Assembly: GCF_900143255.1 (NCBI RefSeq)
Contig: NZ_FRDI01000002.1
Location: 234,851 to 298,850 of the forward strand
Direction: 5' to 3'
Length of the DNA: 64,000 nucleotides
Origin: Desulfovibrio litoralis DSM 11393
Lineage (GTDB): Bacteria; Desulfobacterota; Desulfovibrionia; Desulfovibrionales; Desulfovibrionaceae
Numbering within the stretch: the stretch's first letter is position 1; the number at the start of each line of letters is the position of its first letter. The position numbers were made by a program, and so were the translations under genes. The notes beneath the pieces are model-generated. The model saw only the letters and a program-made list of their open reading frames with translations. It made no database searches and had not been told where the DNA came from. Positions 24,220 to 33,768 of the stretch are shown in pieces.

Positions 24220-25137
24220 ATGTCAGACTCTATACTTTCACCGGAAAAAATTAGTCGTCGTTTTCAAGAAATTGTTCAAAAATCTTATTTACCGGCTCAA
24301 TTGCTTTCAATAATCAAAACAGTATTAGAACTTGACGCCAACTCACAAGACCAAGTAAAGATTAGTTTAAAGAAAGATGCTAAAGAAAAACTCAGTGATA
24401 AAATAAAGTGTTCTCAGGGCGTTGCTTTATTACCCAAAGAATATTTTCCCCTTGATCAAAAACACGCCGAAAAAATGGCTAAAGAAATTTTAGTTGCAAT
24501 CTCAAAGATAGACAAAGAACTTGATCAAGGTTTACTCTCTGCTATTAAAGAGCTTGAAGAAAAAGTTAACAAAAAAGAATTAAGCTGGAATACTGCCTTT
24601 GAAGCAATTTTAAAAGATGACCAAAAGTTTTTTAAAACATGGGCTGAAAAGCTTCCACAAGCTCCGGCTTTAGTACGTTTTATTGCTATGAGTGCGATAA
24701 TGCCGTCTCTTTTTAAAATAAAAGCCTTGCTTGTTGAAATACTTAAAGAAAACACAGAACAAACAGGAATTGTTTGGACACACGGTCATTGTCCGCTTTG
24801 TGGTTCTTTACCTTTTCTGAGCCGTTTAGTTAAGAAAGAAGGTTTTCTTTATGATTCTTGTTCCTTTTGTCAGCATGAATATCGAGTTAAACGCTTGCAA
24901 TGTCCGTTTTGTCTTAACGACAACACAGAGTCATTAAAACAATACAGCGTTGATGAAGAGCCAAAATATCAAATTCATGCTTGTAAAGAATGTAACAACT
25001 ATATTAAACAAGCGGATTATAGAGAGCGTTTTGATGACTTTATTGCTTCTTTAGACGATCTTGATTCTTTGGCTCTTGATATTTTGGCAAAGCGTATGGG
25101 CTATACTCGCCCAACCTTGTCATCATGGGGTTTTTAA
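24220..25137 (+). CDS. fdhE: Formate dehydrogenase accessory protein FdhE
   Basis: FdhE is needed for maturation or activity of respiratory molybdenum/tungsten formate dehydrogenases. The 305-residue protein has a helical N-terminal half. The Cys-rich C-terminal half carries four CxxC pairs: Cys191/194 (HCPLCGS), 214/217 (SCSFC), 228/231 (CPFC) and 255/258 (ACKEC), the rubredoxin-like metal sites of the family. AGGAG precedes the ATG. mobA follows by 60 bp, which fits a molybdopterin enzyme role. No formate dehydrogenase structural gene is in the window. Confidence 0.92.
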   Translation: MSDSILSPEKISRRFQEIVQKSYLPAQLLSIIKTVLELDANSQDQVKISLKKDAKEKLSDKIKCSQGVALLPKEYFPLDQKHAEKMAKEILVAISKIDKELDQGLLSAIKELEEKVNKKELSWNTAFEAILKDDQKFFKTWAEKLPQAPALVRFIAMSAIMPSLFKIKALLVEILKENTEQTGIVWTHGHCPLCGSLPFLSRLVKKEGFLYDSCSFCQHEYRVKRLQCPFCLNDNTESLKQYSVDEEPKYQIHACKECNNYIKQADYRERFDDFIASLDDLDSLALDILAKRMGYTRPTLSSWGF

Positions 25138-25197
25138 AGAACACGAAACTGTTTTGTGTTGAAACTGTAAAACCATAAACTTTAGAACCCTATAAAT

Positions 25198-25821
25198 ATG
25201 ATGAAGCAACACAATAAATTAAATCAAAATGATATTATAGGCGTTATCTTAGCCGGTGGTTTATCTTCTCGGATGGGACACGATAAAGCGAGTATTGCTT
25301 TAAGTACCGATGATGATTTGGATTTGTTGGGAAAAACCTGTAAACTACTAACAGAAACCGGCTTAGATGTTTGGATTAGCGGGCGTGAAAACAAAGCCCT
25401 TAACTTATTTTGTTTTCCTGATGCAAAAAAAGGTTTGGGACCTTTAAGCGGTATAGTCAGGGCACTTGAACTTTCCCAAAACCGTGCTTGTTTAATATTG
25501 TCTTGTGATTTGCCTTTTATGGATCAAAAAACAATTAATGCCTTAATAGAGTGTCGCAATCAACGCAAACAGGGAACGGTTTTAACGATTTATGTACAGA
25601 AAGAAACGGGTTATCCCGAACATTTGGCGGCGATTTACGAACCCGAGTCTTTACCTCTTTTAAAAGAATCATTGGAAAAAGAGCTATTAAAGCTAAATAG
25701 AATTATTCCGATAGATAAACAAGAACGTATTTATTATAATAGCGAAGATTCGTTACCTTTTTTTAATATAAATTATCCTGCTGATCTTGAAGTTGCAAGG
25801 CGTATAATAAGATCACTGTAA
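25198..25821 (+). CDS. mobA: Molybdenum cofactor guanylyltransferase MobA
   Basis: MobA adds GMP to molybdopterin to give the guanine dinucleotide cofactor used by formate dehydrogenase. The 207-residue protein has the nucleotide-binding signature LAGGLSSRMGHDKA near the N-terminus and the metal-site motif LSCDLPFMD. Two tandem ATG codons are possible starts; the first is used here. The ribosome site is poor. It sits between fdhE and an unknown membrane-anchored gene, and moaA of the same pathway is 28 kb away in the window. Confidence 0.9.
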   Translation: MMKQHNKLNQNDIIGVILAGGLSSRMGHDKASIALSTDDDLDLLGKTCKLLTETGLDVWISGRENKALNLFCFPDAKKGLGPLSGIVRALELSQNRACLILSCDLPFMDQKTINALIECRNQRKQGTVLTIYVQKETGYPEHLAAIYEPESLPLLKESLEKELLKLNRIIPIDKQERIYYNSEDSLPFFNINYPADLEVARRIIRSL

Positions 25822-25831
25822 AGGTTGTTGT

Positions 25832-26326
25832 ATGCAGTTTGCAAAAATTTTGTTGATACTTTTTGGCGTTGCTCTGGTTTCTTTATTGATTTGGAGTCTT
25901 TTTAATAAAGAAGAGATAAAATTAGTTCCGTCTTTAAAAAATATGAATGTGAGCGTATCGCTTCCTAGTGGCGTAATGATCGTTCCGACCGCACTTTTTT
26001 CTCCGGAAGAGTCAGAATTGATTACTAGTGAATTACAAAAATATAAGAATTTTTATAAATCCATGCATATCAATCTTGATGTTCACGGAGCTTATAATAT
26101 TCGTAGTTTTAAAGAGGCACACTCTCCAACCGCAAAGGCTTCTTTTAGTATTATCATGCAAACAAAAAACGGTTGCATACTGGAAAGTGCCAAGGTTGAA
26201 ACCAACGGTAGAAGATTAAGCGGTGAAATTAAAAATCGTATCAGTAACGGCTTTACTTTATATGAACAAACCGTACGCCCCTACAGCAAAGAACCGGCAA
26301 ACGTTAAATTTATTTCAGGTTTTTAA
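25832..26326 (+). CDS. Membrane-anchored protein, unknown
   Basis: This 164-residue protein has one N-terminal hydrophobic segment (about 4-24), probably an uncleaved anchor, and a mixed alpha/beta soluble part. No family is recognised. It begins 11 bases after mobA and ends 8 bases before the ycaO-type gene, so it is part of the fdhE-mobA-ycaO operon. AAGG precedes the start. Confidence 0.6.
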   Translation: MQFAKILLILFGVALVSLLIWSLFNKEEIKLVPSLKNMNVSVSLPSGVMIVPTALFSPEESELITSELQKYKNFYKSMHINLDVHGAYNIRSFKEAHSPTAKASFSIIMQTKNGCILESAKVETNGRRLSGEIKNRISNGFTLYEQTVRPYSKEPANVKFISGF

Positions 26327-26334
26327 TAGTTCAT

Positions 26335-28089
26335 ATGTTGGAATATCAATATACTCACGATCAAACAACTTCGACAACCGGTTTTTTTTCTTGTATCCCA
26401 ACTCAAAACGGACAACCCATGAGCCTTGAACAAGGCTTGCTCTTGTTGCAAAAAACTCCAAACGACAGCTTTTTACACCGTTATATTTTAAGACGGTTAG
26501 TCAACGAGAAAGCTGCTAATATAGACACTCTTTTAGTTGATTTTCAGCAAACGTTTAGCCTCGATAAGTTAAATATTTGTAACGCATTATTGGCGGAAAT
26601 TTTTGAAATAAATCCAAAGCTTTTAAGTGAACAAGCTTTAGCACAAATAAAAAATCAAACTAAGTTCTCTTTATTGTCAAATTTTAGCCCTTTGGTTTAT
26701 TTACAAGATAAAGTAAAAACAGATCAAGAGCTGCAAAATAGTTGGCGTAAAGTCTTTTTAAAAAATATCACGGCTCATTATAAAATTCCGAGTTTAAGCG
26801 AAATCAAGCTCACACCGCTTTATTCAGAAGTAGAACTTGCTGCAATCAAAACTCCAAAAGTCAATTTAGAGGAATTATATCAAAAATATAAGCTAATTGA
26901 AAAACAAAACTCTTTTGCAACAACAGTTCAGACTAGTCCCAAAGAAATGGCGGAAGTGGCGTTTGAGCGTTTAAGCGAGTGTGGAATAATCGCAGGCAGA
27001 GAAATGCGCCACCAAGCCTCGCTTAGCCCTGTGGCGTTGCAAAGACTTTGGAATATCAACCTTAAAGTTCAACAGGGAAAACATAATTATATACTAAAAG
27101 GACAAGCCAATACCTATGGTCGAGGTTTAACTCTCGATATTGCAAGAGTTTCTTGTTTAATGGAAATGGTAGAACGGGCTTCGGCTTATGCCTCAATCAC
27201 AGAGCAAGGTGTTTTGCATAAACAAGAGAATGCAGAGATATTTTATGGAACTCGTTCCTCTCTTTTGGCTCAAGGTTATGAGGTTCTAGACTTTGATACC
27301 TTAAATCTTGATATAAAGTATCAAGATCAGGCGTTGCATTTTATAAAGGGCGAATATCCCAGTTGTAGTGGGTTAAATGCTCCATCAAAAACAGTTTTGG
27401 TGCCTATGCAACTTGTGTATCTTTTTAATAATTTAGATGAACCTGATTTGTGTGATGCACCAAGCTCCACAGGGTTGGCAGCAGGCAAGAGCCTAACCGA
27501 AGCAAAAATTTCTGCTTTAACCGAGGTTTTGGAAAGAGATGCCGAAGCGACTCATATTTATCATAAAAAACTTTGCTTTAATATTCAAACCCAAGACCAA
27601 GAGCTGTTAAAACTTTTTAGTGCCTATCGTTATCAAGGTATAAATATCCAATTTCAAGATTTAAGCGGTCAATTGGGAATGCCCTGTGTAAAGTGTTTTG
27701 TAATAGGCAATAAGGGGCAAGTTTATCGTGCAACCGGTGCCGGGCTTGATGCAAAACGAGCTTTAATATCCGCACTCACCGAAACACCGTTTCCTTTTCC
27801 TGATGGTCCAAGTTCAGGTCCCGGCTTGAAAAGCTTAGAGCAAGTGAGTTTTGAAGCCCTTCCGTCATATCGTTTAAGTTCGCCTGAACTTACTTTAACA
27901 ATGCTTGAAGAATTATTGATAGAAAACGAACTCACGCCAATATATATAAATTTAACTCGTTCTGATCTTTCTCTACCTGTTGTAAAGGCGATAATTCCCA
28001 ATTTATATACTAATTCTGAGCTAGACGAAAACAATAAAATACCTTATAGGCTTTACTCACATTATTTAAAGTTAAATCAAAATTCTTAA
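26335..28089 (+). CDS. YcaO-domain protein
   Basis: YcaO enzymes use ATP to activate peptide amide bonds, forming azolines, thioamides or related changes. The 584-residue protein has an unassigned helical N-terminal part (1-190) and a YcaO domain (about 200-575). It contains the ATP/Mg-binding glutamate motifs SCLMEMVERASAY and SALTEVLERDAEA, preceded by STGLAAGKSLTEA, and the late YcaO stretch PVVKAIIPNLY. No precursor peptide, dehydrogenase or TfuA gene is adjacent, so the substrate is unknown. It is last in fdhE-mobA-unknown-ycaO. The N-terminal part differs from E. coli YcaO. Confidence 0.82.
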   Translation: MLEYQYTHDQTTSTTGFFSCIPTQNGQPMSLEQGLLLLQKTPNDSFLHRYILRRLVNEKAANIDTLLVDFQQTFSLDKLNICNALLAEIFEINPKLLSEQALAQIKNQTKFSLLSNFSPLVYLQDKVKTDQELQNSWRKVFLKNITAHYKIPSLSEIKLTPLYSEVELAAIKTPKVNLEELYQKYKLIEKQNSFATTVQTSPKEMAEVAFERLSECGIIAGREMRHQASLSPVALQRLWNINLKVQQGKHNYILKGQANTYGRGLTLDIARVSCLMEMVERASAYASITEQGVLHKQENAEIFYGTRSSLLAQGYEVLDFDTLNLDIKYQDQALHFIKGEYPSCSGLNAPSKTVLVPMQLVYLFNNLDEPDLCDAPSSTGLAAGKSLTEAKISALTEVLERDAEATHIYHKKLCFNIQTQDQELLKLFSAYRYQGINIQFQDLSGQLGMPCVKCFVIGNKGQVYRATGAGLDAKRALISALTETPFPFPDGPSSGPGLKSLEQVSFEALPSYRLSSPELTLTMLEELLIENELTPIYINLTRSDLSLPVVKAIIPNLYTNSELDENNKIPYRLYSHYLKLNQNS

Positions 28090-28125
28090 CTCTCAATAAA
28101 ATATAAAGAAATTTGCCGGTTCATT

Positions 28126-29313
28126 ATGTATAATATAAATAAATCTTTTATATTGCTTCTGTTGCTAAGTTTTATGGCGTTCAATTCTGTCGCCAATGCC
28201 CAAGAAACAAATTTTTCTCACAATACGCTCGCTTATAATAATGAAAATTCTTCTTTTAGCGAAGATGCCAAAAAGCTTGATGCGTATGCCGAAAAAGACA
28301 AAAATCAAGCTGATAGCGAACAAGATAAGCAAAACACCGAAGACACGATTGTAATTCCCAAAGGTTCTTTGACTATATATTTTGAAAATGACTTATTTTA
28401 TAACACAGACAAATATTATACAAACGCCGTGCAAATGCGTTTTGTTTCGCCACCTTTGGCGAGTTTTGCCGATAACAATATCCTGCCTGATTTTTGCGAT
28501 GAGTTATTAAATAAAATACAAAAGTTACAAGATGAGGACAATATCCAATATAATGTATCTATAGGTATGGGCCAATCAATCTATACACCTAAAGATACCT
28601 ATACGACTTTACTGCAAAAAGACGATAGACCCTATGCGGGTTATTTATATGGCTTTTTAGCTTTACATGCGAAACAAGAAACTCAGATGGATACCTTTGA
28701 GCTTACGGGTGGTATTGTTGGACCTAGTGCCTTGGGTGAACAATCTCAAAACGAAGTACACCGAATTAGAGGGTTTGAAACGGCAAATGGTTGGGAACAT
28801 CAACTGCGAGATGAACCGGCCTTTATGTTTTCTTGGTCAAGAAATTATCGCTTAAATAAAGATAGTGCTTGGTCCGGTTGGAACTGGGATATACTGCCTT
28901 ATCATACTATGAGTGTCGGAAATATTTTTACCCAAGCTACTATAGGTAGTGAGTTTCGTTTTGGTTGGAACCTTCCCTCAAGCTTCGGAACTTCTTTAAT
29001 ACGCCCCGGCTCAAGTGTTGACGCTCCGACTCCGAGATCTAAAAAAAGCGTTGAAGAACAGCAATATGGTTATTATCTTTTTGCCGGAGCAGAGGGACGA
29101 GCCGTTGCACATAATATTTTCTTAGACGGAAATACCTGGAAAGATAGCCACAGCATAGAAAAAAATAATTTTGTGGGAGAGCTGAACGGCGGGGTGGCTG
29201 TTACTATAAACGAAGTAAGAATATCCTATACGCATGTTTTTACAACCAGAGAATTTAAAGGGCAACCTCGCCCTCAAAATTATGGTTCTATTACCGTGAT
29301 GATGCCGTTTTAG
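28126..29313 (+). CDS. lpxR: LpxR-like lipid A deacylase, outer membrane
   Basis: LpxR proteins are outer-membrane beta-barrels that remove the 3'-acyloxyacyl group of lipid A. The 395-residue protein has a signal peptide (cleavage near ANAQ) and a charged spacer (about 28-85). The family opening motif follows: IYFENDLFYNTDKYYTNAVQ, where the Asn, Asp and Thr positions are those conserved around the active site. HRIRGFETANGWEHQLRDEP follows, with the His and the conserved W-x-x-Q-L. The protein ends in Phe, as barrel proteins do. The spacer is longer than usual. It begins 36 bp after ycaO but is functionally unrelated. Confidence 0.82.
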   Translation: MYNINKSFILLLLLSFMAFNSVANAQETNFSHNTLAYNNENSSFSEDAKKLDAYAEKDKNQADSEQDKQNTEDTIVIPKGSLTIYFENDLFYNTDKYYTNAVQMRFVSPPLASFADNNILPDFCDELLNKIQKLQDEDNIQYNVSIGMGQSIYTPKDTYTTLLQKDDRPYAGYLYGFLALHAKQETQMDTFELTGGIVGPSALGEQSQNEVHRIRGFETANGWEHQLRDEPAFMFSWSRNYRLNKDSAWSGWNWDILPYHTMSVGNIFTQATIGSEFRFGWNLPSSFGTSLIRPGSSVDAPTPRSKKSVEEQQYGYYLFAGAEGRAVAHNIFLDGNTWKDSHSIEKNNFVGELNGGVAVTINEVRISYTHVFTTREFKGQPRPQNYGSITVMMPF

Positions 29314-29321
29314 CTTTGAGT

Positions 29322-29819
29322 TTATTTACATAACTTTTTGATATAAATAATTAACTCTTCTGAAATTAAAATAAGTTTTTTCTTTATTTCAATATTTATT
29401 TGAACCGAGTTGTTAAAGTCAGGTTTTTCACACAAAACGCACTCAAGAATAGAATATTGTGGCATAGTTAACACTCCTTTATTCCATTTTGTGTCTTTTA
29501 ACAAATTCCAATATTTTTTTTGAATTTGTGCATTTTGTCCCATAAGCCAAAGCTCAAATCTCATTTTTTGATGATTTAAGACTATTCCGAAACGTAACTT
29601 TTCGTTTCGTAAAAACTCATTAAAAAAAGGAAAATAACTAAAATCCATATATCCAGGAGAAAGATTGCCAAAAGAATATTGATCTACAAAAGTTTTTTCG
29701 CAGTCAGTCTTTAACTCCATCATATATTTTAGCAATAGTTTATATGTAATTTGTATCTCACCATTTTTTAGTAGAGATTTATAAATTAAAATATAATCAT
29801 TTGTAGTTTTATTTGTCAT
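29322..29819 (-). CDS. Conserved small protein, DUF7000-like
   Basis: This is a soluble 165-residue protein. Its pattern (LLKNGEIQITYKLLLKYM, SPGYMDFSYFPFF, RFGIVLNHQKMRFELWL with MGQNAQIQKKYW) matches what I remember of the DUF7000 group; no function is known for it. Base composition looks more AT-rich than its neighbours and it stands alone between convergent and tandem genes, so acquisition by transfer is possible. The ribosome site is weak. Confidence 0.55.
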   Translation of the reverse strand: MTNKTTNDYILIYKSLLKNGEIQITYKLLLKYMMELKTDCEKTFVDQYSFGNLSPGYMDFSYFPFFNEFLRNEKLRFGIVLNHQKMRFELWLMGQNAQIQKKYWNLLKDTKWNKGVLTMPQYSILECVLCEKPDFNNSVQINIEIKKKLILISEELIIYIKKLCK

Positions 29820-29850
29820 ATTATCATCTTTTATTTGTGGTATTTATATT

Positions 29851-30750
29851 CTAACGACGTGCGGCAATAGTTGCAATACATACGCCGCTTAAAACAAGAA
29901 TACCGCCGATTAAATGCACAAAAGTCAGGTGTTCGTTTAAAAATAAAACAGCCCATAAACAACCAAAAATAGGAATGGTATAATAAACTAACGAAGCTTG
30001 AAAAGAGCCGATTTTATTAATAGCGGCGTTCCATAAAAAGAAACAAATTACCGAAGTTCCAAGCCCGATATAAATAATCGTACCCACGGCTTGCAAGCTG
30101 TTAATATGAATCATTCCGCCAAAATATAGTTCGATAAGTGTCATTGGAATTAAACATAAAACTCCAATAATAAAGATAGTATTTAAAAAGCCCAGTTGGG
30201 AAATTCCTTTTGGCACAAAACGTACTAAAATAGAATAAACTGCAAATAACACAGCGGCAGTTAAAGAAAAAATATCACCAATAGAAAATTCTAAATCCAT
30301 TAATGCACCAAGGCTCCCCTTGCTGGCAATAACGATAATACCAATAAACGCAAGCAAAGCACCAAAGATTTTTCCGCTATTTAAAGGTTCTTTTAAAAAA
30401 ATACTGCCTAAAAGCATGGTAATCATAGGGGCGGTTGAAGCGATAATAACCATATTAATGCTGGAAGTATAGTGAGCCGCATAATAAATTAAGGTATTAA
30501 AAAGACTTATTCCCCAAAAGGCAACCAGAAGATGAAAGCCTAAATGCTGGCGAATAATATGCCAGTCTTTTATCATGGGTTTTAAGCCAAAGGGTGCTAA
30601 AAAAATACAAGCCGTTGTCCAACGCAATAAAGATAGGGCAGACGGACTTATATCTGAAATTTGCTGTTTTGCTATGATAAAATTTCCTGACCAAATAATA
30701 ACGGCACACAAAGCCATTAAAACACCTTCAAATCTTCGTAAGCCTGACAT
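29851..30750 (-). CDS. EamA/DMT-family exporter, copy 1
   Basis: This is an inner-membrane protein of 299 residues with ten hydrophobic segments in two EamA halves (about 8-140 and 155-292), typical of drug/metabolite transporters that export amino acids or other small molecules. ILVLSGVCIA at the end is the common last helix. It is closely similar along its whole length to the protein encoded next to it, including identical openings (ALAVIIWSGN-like) and pair spacing, so the two arose by tandem duplication. The substrate cannot be read from sequence. Confidence 0.88.
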   Translation of the reverse strand: MSGLRRFEGVLMALCAVIIWSGNFIIAKQQISDISPSALSLLRWTTACIFLAPFGLKPMIKDWHIIRQHLGFHLLVAFWGISLFNTLIYYAAHYTSSINMVIIASTAPMITMLLGSIFLKEPLNSGKIFGALLAFIGIIVIASKGSLGALMDLEFSIGDIFSLTAAVLFAVYSILVRFVPKGISQLGFLNTIFIIGVLCLIPMTLIELYFGGMIHINSLQAVGTIIYIGLGTSVICFFLWNAAINKIGSFQASLVYYTIPIFGCLWAVLFLNEHLTFVHLIGGILVLSGVCIATIAARR

Positions 30751-30779
30751 ATCACTCTCTTTTATTATTACAATTTGAC

Positions 30780-31679
30780 TTAACGTCTAGACGCTATTGT
30801 TGCAGTTAATACTCCAACCAAAACCAAAGCTCCGCCAACAAAGTCCATAAACATTAAGCGTTCTCCCAAAAATAAAATTGCCCATAAACAACCAAAAACA
30901 GGTAGGGAATAATAAATCATAGAAACTTTAAAAGGACCGATTTTTTTTATAGCTTCGTTCCATAAAAAAAAGCAAGCAACCGAAGAACCAGCACCGGCGT
31001 AAGCAATTCCTGCAATGCTTTGCCAGTTGCGAATATATATTGTTCCGCCCAAATAAAGTTCAACAGCCGTCATAGGAATAAGCCACAAAGCTCCCATAAA
31101 GAAAATTGCACTTAAAAAGCCGAGTTGTGAAACCCCTTTGGGTATAAAACGCAATAAAATCGAATAAACAGCAAACAAAAAAGAAGCAATTAGGGCAAGC
31201 CCATCACCCCAAGAAAAACGCATTCCAATTAATACGTCTAAATCGCCACGACTTGCAATGGCAATAATTCCGCTAAATGCGAGCAAAGCTCCGATTACTT
31301 TCCCAAAGTTTAATGTTTCTTTTAAAAACATACAGCCTAAAATCATAGTCATCATAGGGGCAGTAGAGGCGATAATAACCATATTAACCCCGCTTGTATC
31401 GTGGGCGGCGTAATAAATTAAGGCATTTGAGAGGCTTATTCCAAAAAAAGAAACAGTAAGATGAAAACCTAAATGTTGGCGTATTATCTTCCAATCTTTT
31501 AGCAAAGGTTTAAGTCCAAAAGGTGCCAAAAAAAAACAGGCACTTGACCAACGTAATAAAGATAAACTAAACGGACTTATATCAGGGGCAAGTTGCTTGG
31601 CGACAATAATATTGCCTGACCAAATAATAACGGCGGCTAATGCCATTATAAAACCCTCTAGCTTGCGAAATTCTATCAT
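30780..31679 (-). CDS. EamA/DMT-family exporter, copy 2
   Basis: This is the tandem paralogue of the preceding transporter, also 299 residues with ten membrane segments and two EamA domains. The N-terminal helix AAVIIWSGNIIVAKQ and the segment LGFHLTVSFFGISLSNALIYYAAHDTS align without gaps with copy 1. It lies 29 bp upstream of copy 1 on the same strand, so both are probably transcribed together. The duplication may allow different substrates or simply higher dosage. Confidence 0.88.
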   Translation of the reverse strand: MIEFRKLEGFIMALAAVIIWSGNIIVAKQLAPDISPFSLSLLRWSSACFFLAPFGLKPLLKDWKIIRQHLGFHLTVSFFGISLSNALIYYAAHDTSGVNMVIIASTAPMMTMILGCMFLKETLNFGKVIGALLAFSGIIAIASRGDLDVLIGMRFSWGDGLALIASFLFAVYSILLRFIPKGVSQLGFLSAIFFMGALWLIPMTAVELYLGGTIYIRNWQSIAGIAYAGAGSSVACFFLWNEAIKKIGPFKVSMIYYSLPVFGCLWAILFLGERLMFMDFVGGALVLVGVLTATIASRR

Positions 31680-31760
31680 ATATTTTTGCTCTTTTTATAT
31701 TAAATTTAGATATGTCAGTATATTACAGAAAAAATATTGGCAAATGTTTTTATAATAGAA

Positions 31761-32966
31761 CTAAGGGCTTAGGGCGTGTTTTTTATGAAACAAAAGGTGT
31801 GTGATAAAAATCAAAAACAAGACTAAAAAAATAGTACCTGTAAAAATCGCATCAACATCAAAAAATCCTTTTAATAAGCCGGCAAATAGAGGGCCAAGAG
31901 ATTGTGCTAAACGTAAAATCGTGCCGTTTAAGCCCATTAAAACAGCTCTCTGTTTTGGAGGAGACTGGGCAAGTAGTTGAGACGAAATACAAGGCAGGCC
32001 TATCCCTTGCCCCAATCCATACAAAGACAAAGGTAAAATAAGCCACCAAAAACTTGTTATCAAAGGCATTAAAATTAAAGTAGCAATATAAAAATATTGG
32101 CTAATCATAATTAGGGTTTTAACCTTAACCTTATCGGAAAAGCGACTAACATTCGCAGCACCAAAAGCAGTTCCTGTTGCCGAAATAGCCATCAGAATGC
32201 CAATATACATGGGTTCGGCTTGAAACTTTAAATCTGACAATAAAGGCAAGCCGGTAACAATAGCTCCATAAAGAATAACAAAAGTGCCCATGCTTAAAGT
32301 AAACAATAATAGTAGTTTTATGTTTTTAAGGCTTGAAATTGTTGTCTTTGTATACTCAGCAATAATAATCTTTCGTTTTATTTTATCAAGCGGTAACCCT
32401 AAAACCAAAACGACGGAAATTAAAGCAAGCAAAGGTAAACAAAAAGTTAAACGCCAGTCAATTTGAGCCAAAACTCCGCCTAAAAAAGGGTAACAACCCG
32501 TGCTTACGCCAATCATGGTTGTATTATAGCTAATCATTTTAAAGCGTTCATCACCCTGATATAAATCTCCGATAATCGTAACATAAAGCATTCCGAGGGG
32601 AGCTGCTCCTATTCCCTGTAGAAACCTAAAAAATAAAAGCATTCTAAATTTATATTCGCCAAATTCAGGAGCAAACGCACAAGCAAAACCGGCAAAAGCA
32701 AATAATAATAAAGAAGGTATTAAAACTTTTTTTCGCCCGAAATAATCGGCACAAATACCTGATGGGATAGTAAAAATAACCCCGGGAATAGTAAAAGCCG
32801 CCACAACCCAAACAATTTGATTATGTTCAACCTCAAACACCTTTGCCAATAAAGGCAAAATCGGAACAATGCTCGAAACCCCCAAGACTGCCATGAGCGT
32901 AACGCTCATGATACTGATACGGGTATATAAACTATGCATAGGAGCTGTTTCGTTTGTGGGCAACAT
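31761..32966 (-). CDS. Major facilitator superfamily transporter
   Basis: This 401-residue inner-membrane protein has 12 hydrophobic segments and the MFS loop motif GICADYFGRKKVL after helix 2. The organisation resembles multidrug exporters of the DHA1 type (start region SSIVPILPLLAKVFEVEHNQI, and helix 5 region with GP-like residues). The substrate is unknown. It is upstream of the two EamA genes on the same strand, 81 bp apart. Its own N-terminus may begin a few codons later at an internal Met (MHSLYTRIS). Confidence 0.85.
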   Translation of the reverse strand: MLPTNETAPMHSLYTRISIMSVTLMAVLGVSSIVPILPLLAKVFEVEHNQIVWVVAAFTIPGVIFTIPSGICADYFGRKKVLIPSLLLFAFAGFACAFAPEFGEYKFRMLLFFRFLQGIGAAPLGMLYVTIIGDLYQGDERFKMISYNTTMIGVSTGCYPFLGGVLAQIDWRLTFCLPLLALISVVLVLGLPLDKIKRKIIIAEYTKTTISSLKNIKLLLLFTLSMGTFVILYGAIVTGLPLLSDLKFQAEPMYIGILMAISATGTAFGAANVSRFSDKVKVKTLIMISQYFYIATLILMPLITSFWWLILPLSLYGLGQGIGLPCISSQLLAQSPPKQRAVLMGLNGTILRLAQSLGPLFAGLLKGFFDVDAIFTGTIFLVLFLIFITHLLFHKKHALSP

Positions 32967-33244
32967 TTTTGACTTTTTGTTAATGTTAAACAGGCGAGTT
33001 TGATAAAAGTTTTTTTAAAAGGCATGGACATGAAATTTTGCATCAGAAGTCATATCTCTTTACAATGACTTTTGAACGGCGTATAATTTAATCAGCAAGC
33101 AGTACTATAATACTGCAAAATAGAAAAGTAAAAAACTAACTGTTTTAAGGGAAATAAAAAAGATTATGCCTATCACAGAGTTTTTTAGTTAATATTTTTA
33201 AGCTTAATTTATATAAATATTTCAACCAAATAAGAAGGTGTACC

Positions 33245-33724
33245 ATGTCTAATATATTTGTTACTGATGTAAAAAAACATATTGATCGTTTTTGTGGTTT
33301 TTTGGAACAACAAATAGGGTTGTGTCCCGACGAGCTTTGGACAAAAACAGCTGGGGGTTACCCATTTTGGCAACAAGCTTTTCATACCTTTGCTTTAATG
33401 GAATTTCTCGCAATTCCGGAAGGACAAGAGTCTAAACAAGTTTTTTATCCGAGAGAGGTCGTCATGCTTGCCACTTTTCCGGAAAAAGCAATGAGCAAAG
33501 CCGAGCTTTTAAGTTTTGCCCAAAGTGCTAAAGAGTGTGTTTCTGCTTTTATTGCATCAATGACTGATGAAAAGCTACAGGCGATACACCCGAAGATGTC
33601 TCAAATTAAGGGTAGTAATGTTACAAATCAAGACGCACTATTAATGTTGGTTACCCACAATTCTTATCATGTCGGTTGTTTAGACTCTGTTTTAAGAGAT
33701 AATGGGGTTAAAGGCGTATATTAA
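33245..33724 (+). CDS. DinB-like metal-binding four-helix protein
   Basis: This 159-residue helical protein resembles the DinB/YfiT fold: one His in AFHTFALMEFL and two in THNSYHVGCLDSVL, the expected divalent-metal triad of the family. Members act in thiol transfer or DNA-damage responses; its role here is unknown. AAGAAGGT precedes the ATG. It stands alone, convergent with the AMMECR1-type gene. Confidence 0.65.
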   Translation: MSNIFVTDVKKHIDRFCGFLEQQIGLCPDELWTKTAGGYPFWQQAFHTFALMEFLAIPEGQESKQVFYPREVVMLATFPEKAMSKAELLSFAQSAKECVSAFIASMTDEKLQAIHPKMSQIKGSNVTNQDALLMLVTHNSYHVGCLDSVLRDNGVKGVY

Positions 33725-33768
33725 TTTTTGAAGTCTGCTTTTTATGCTTAGTAAAGATGATCTCTTCT

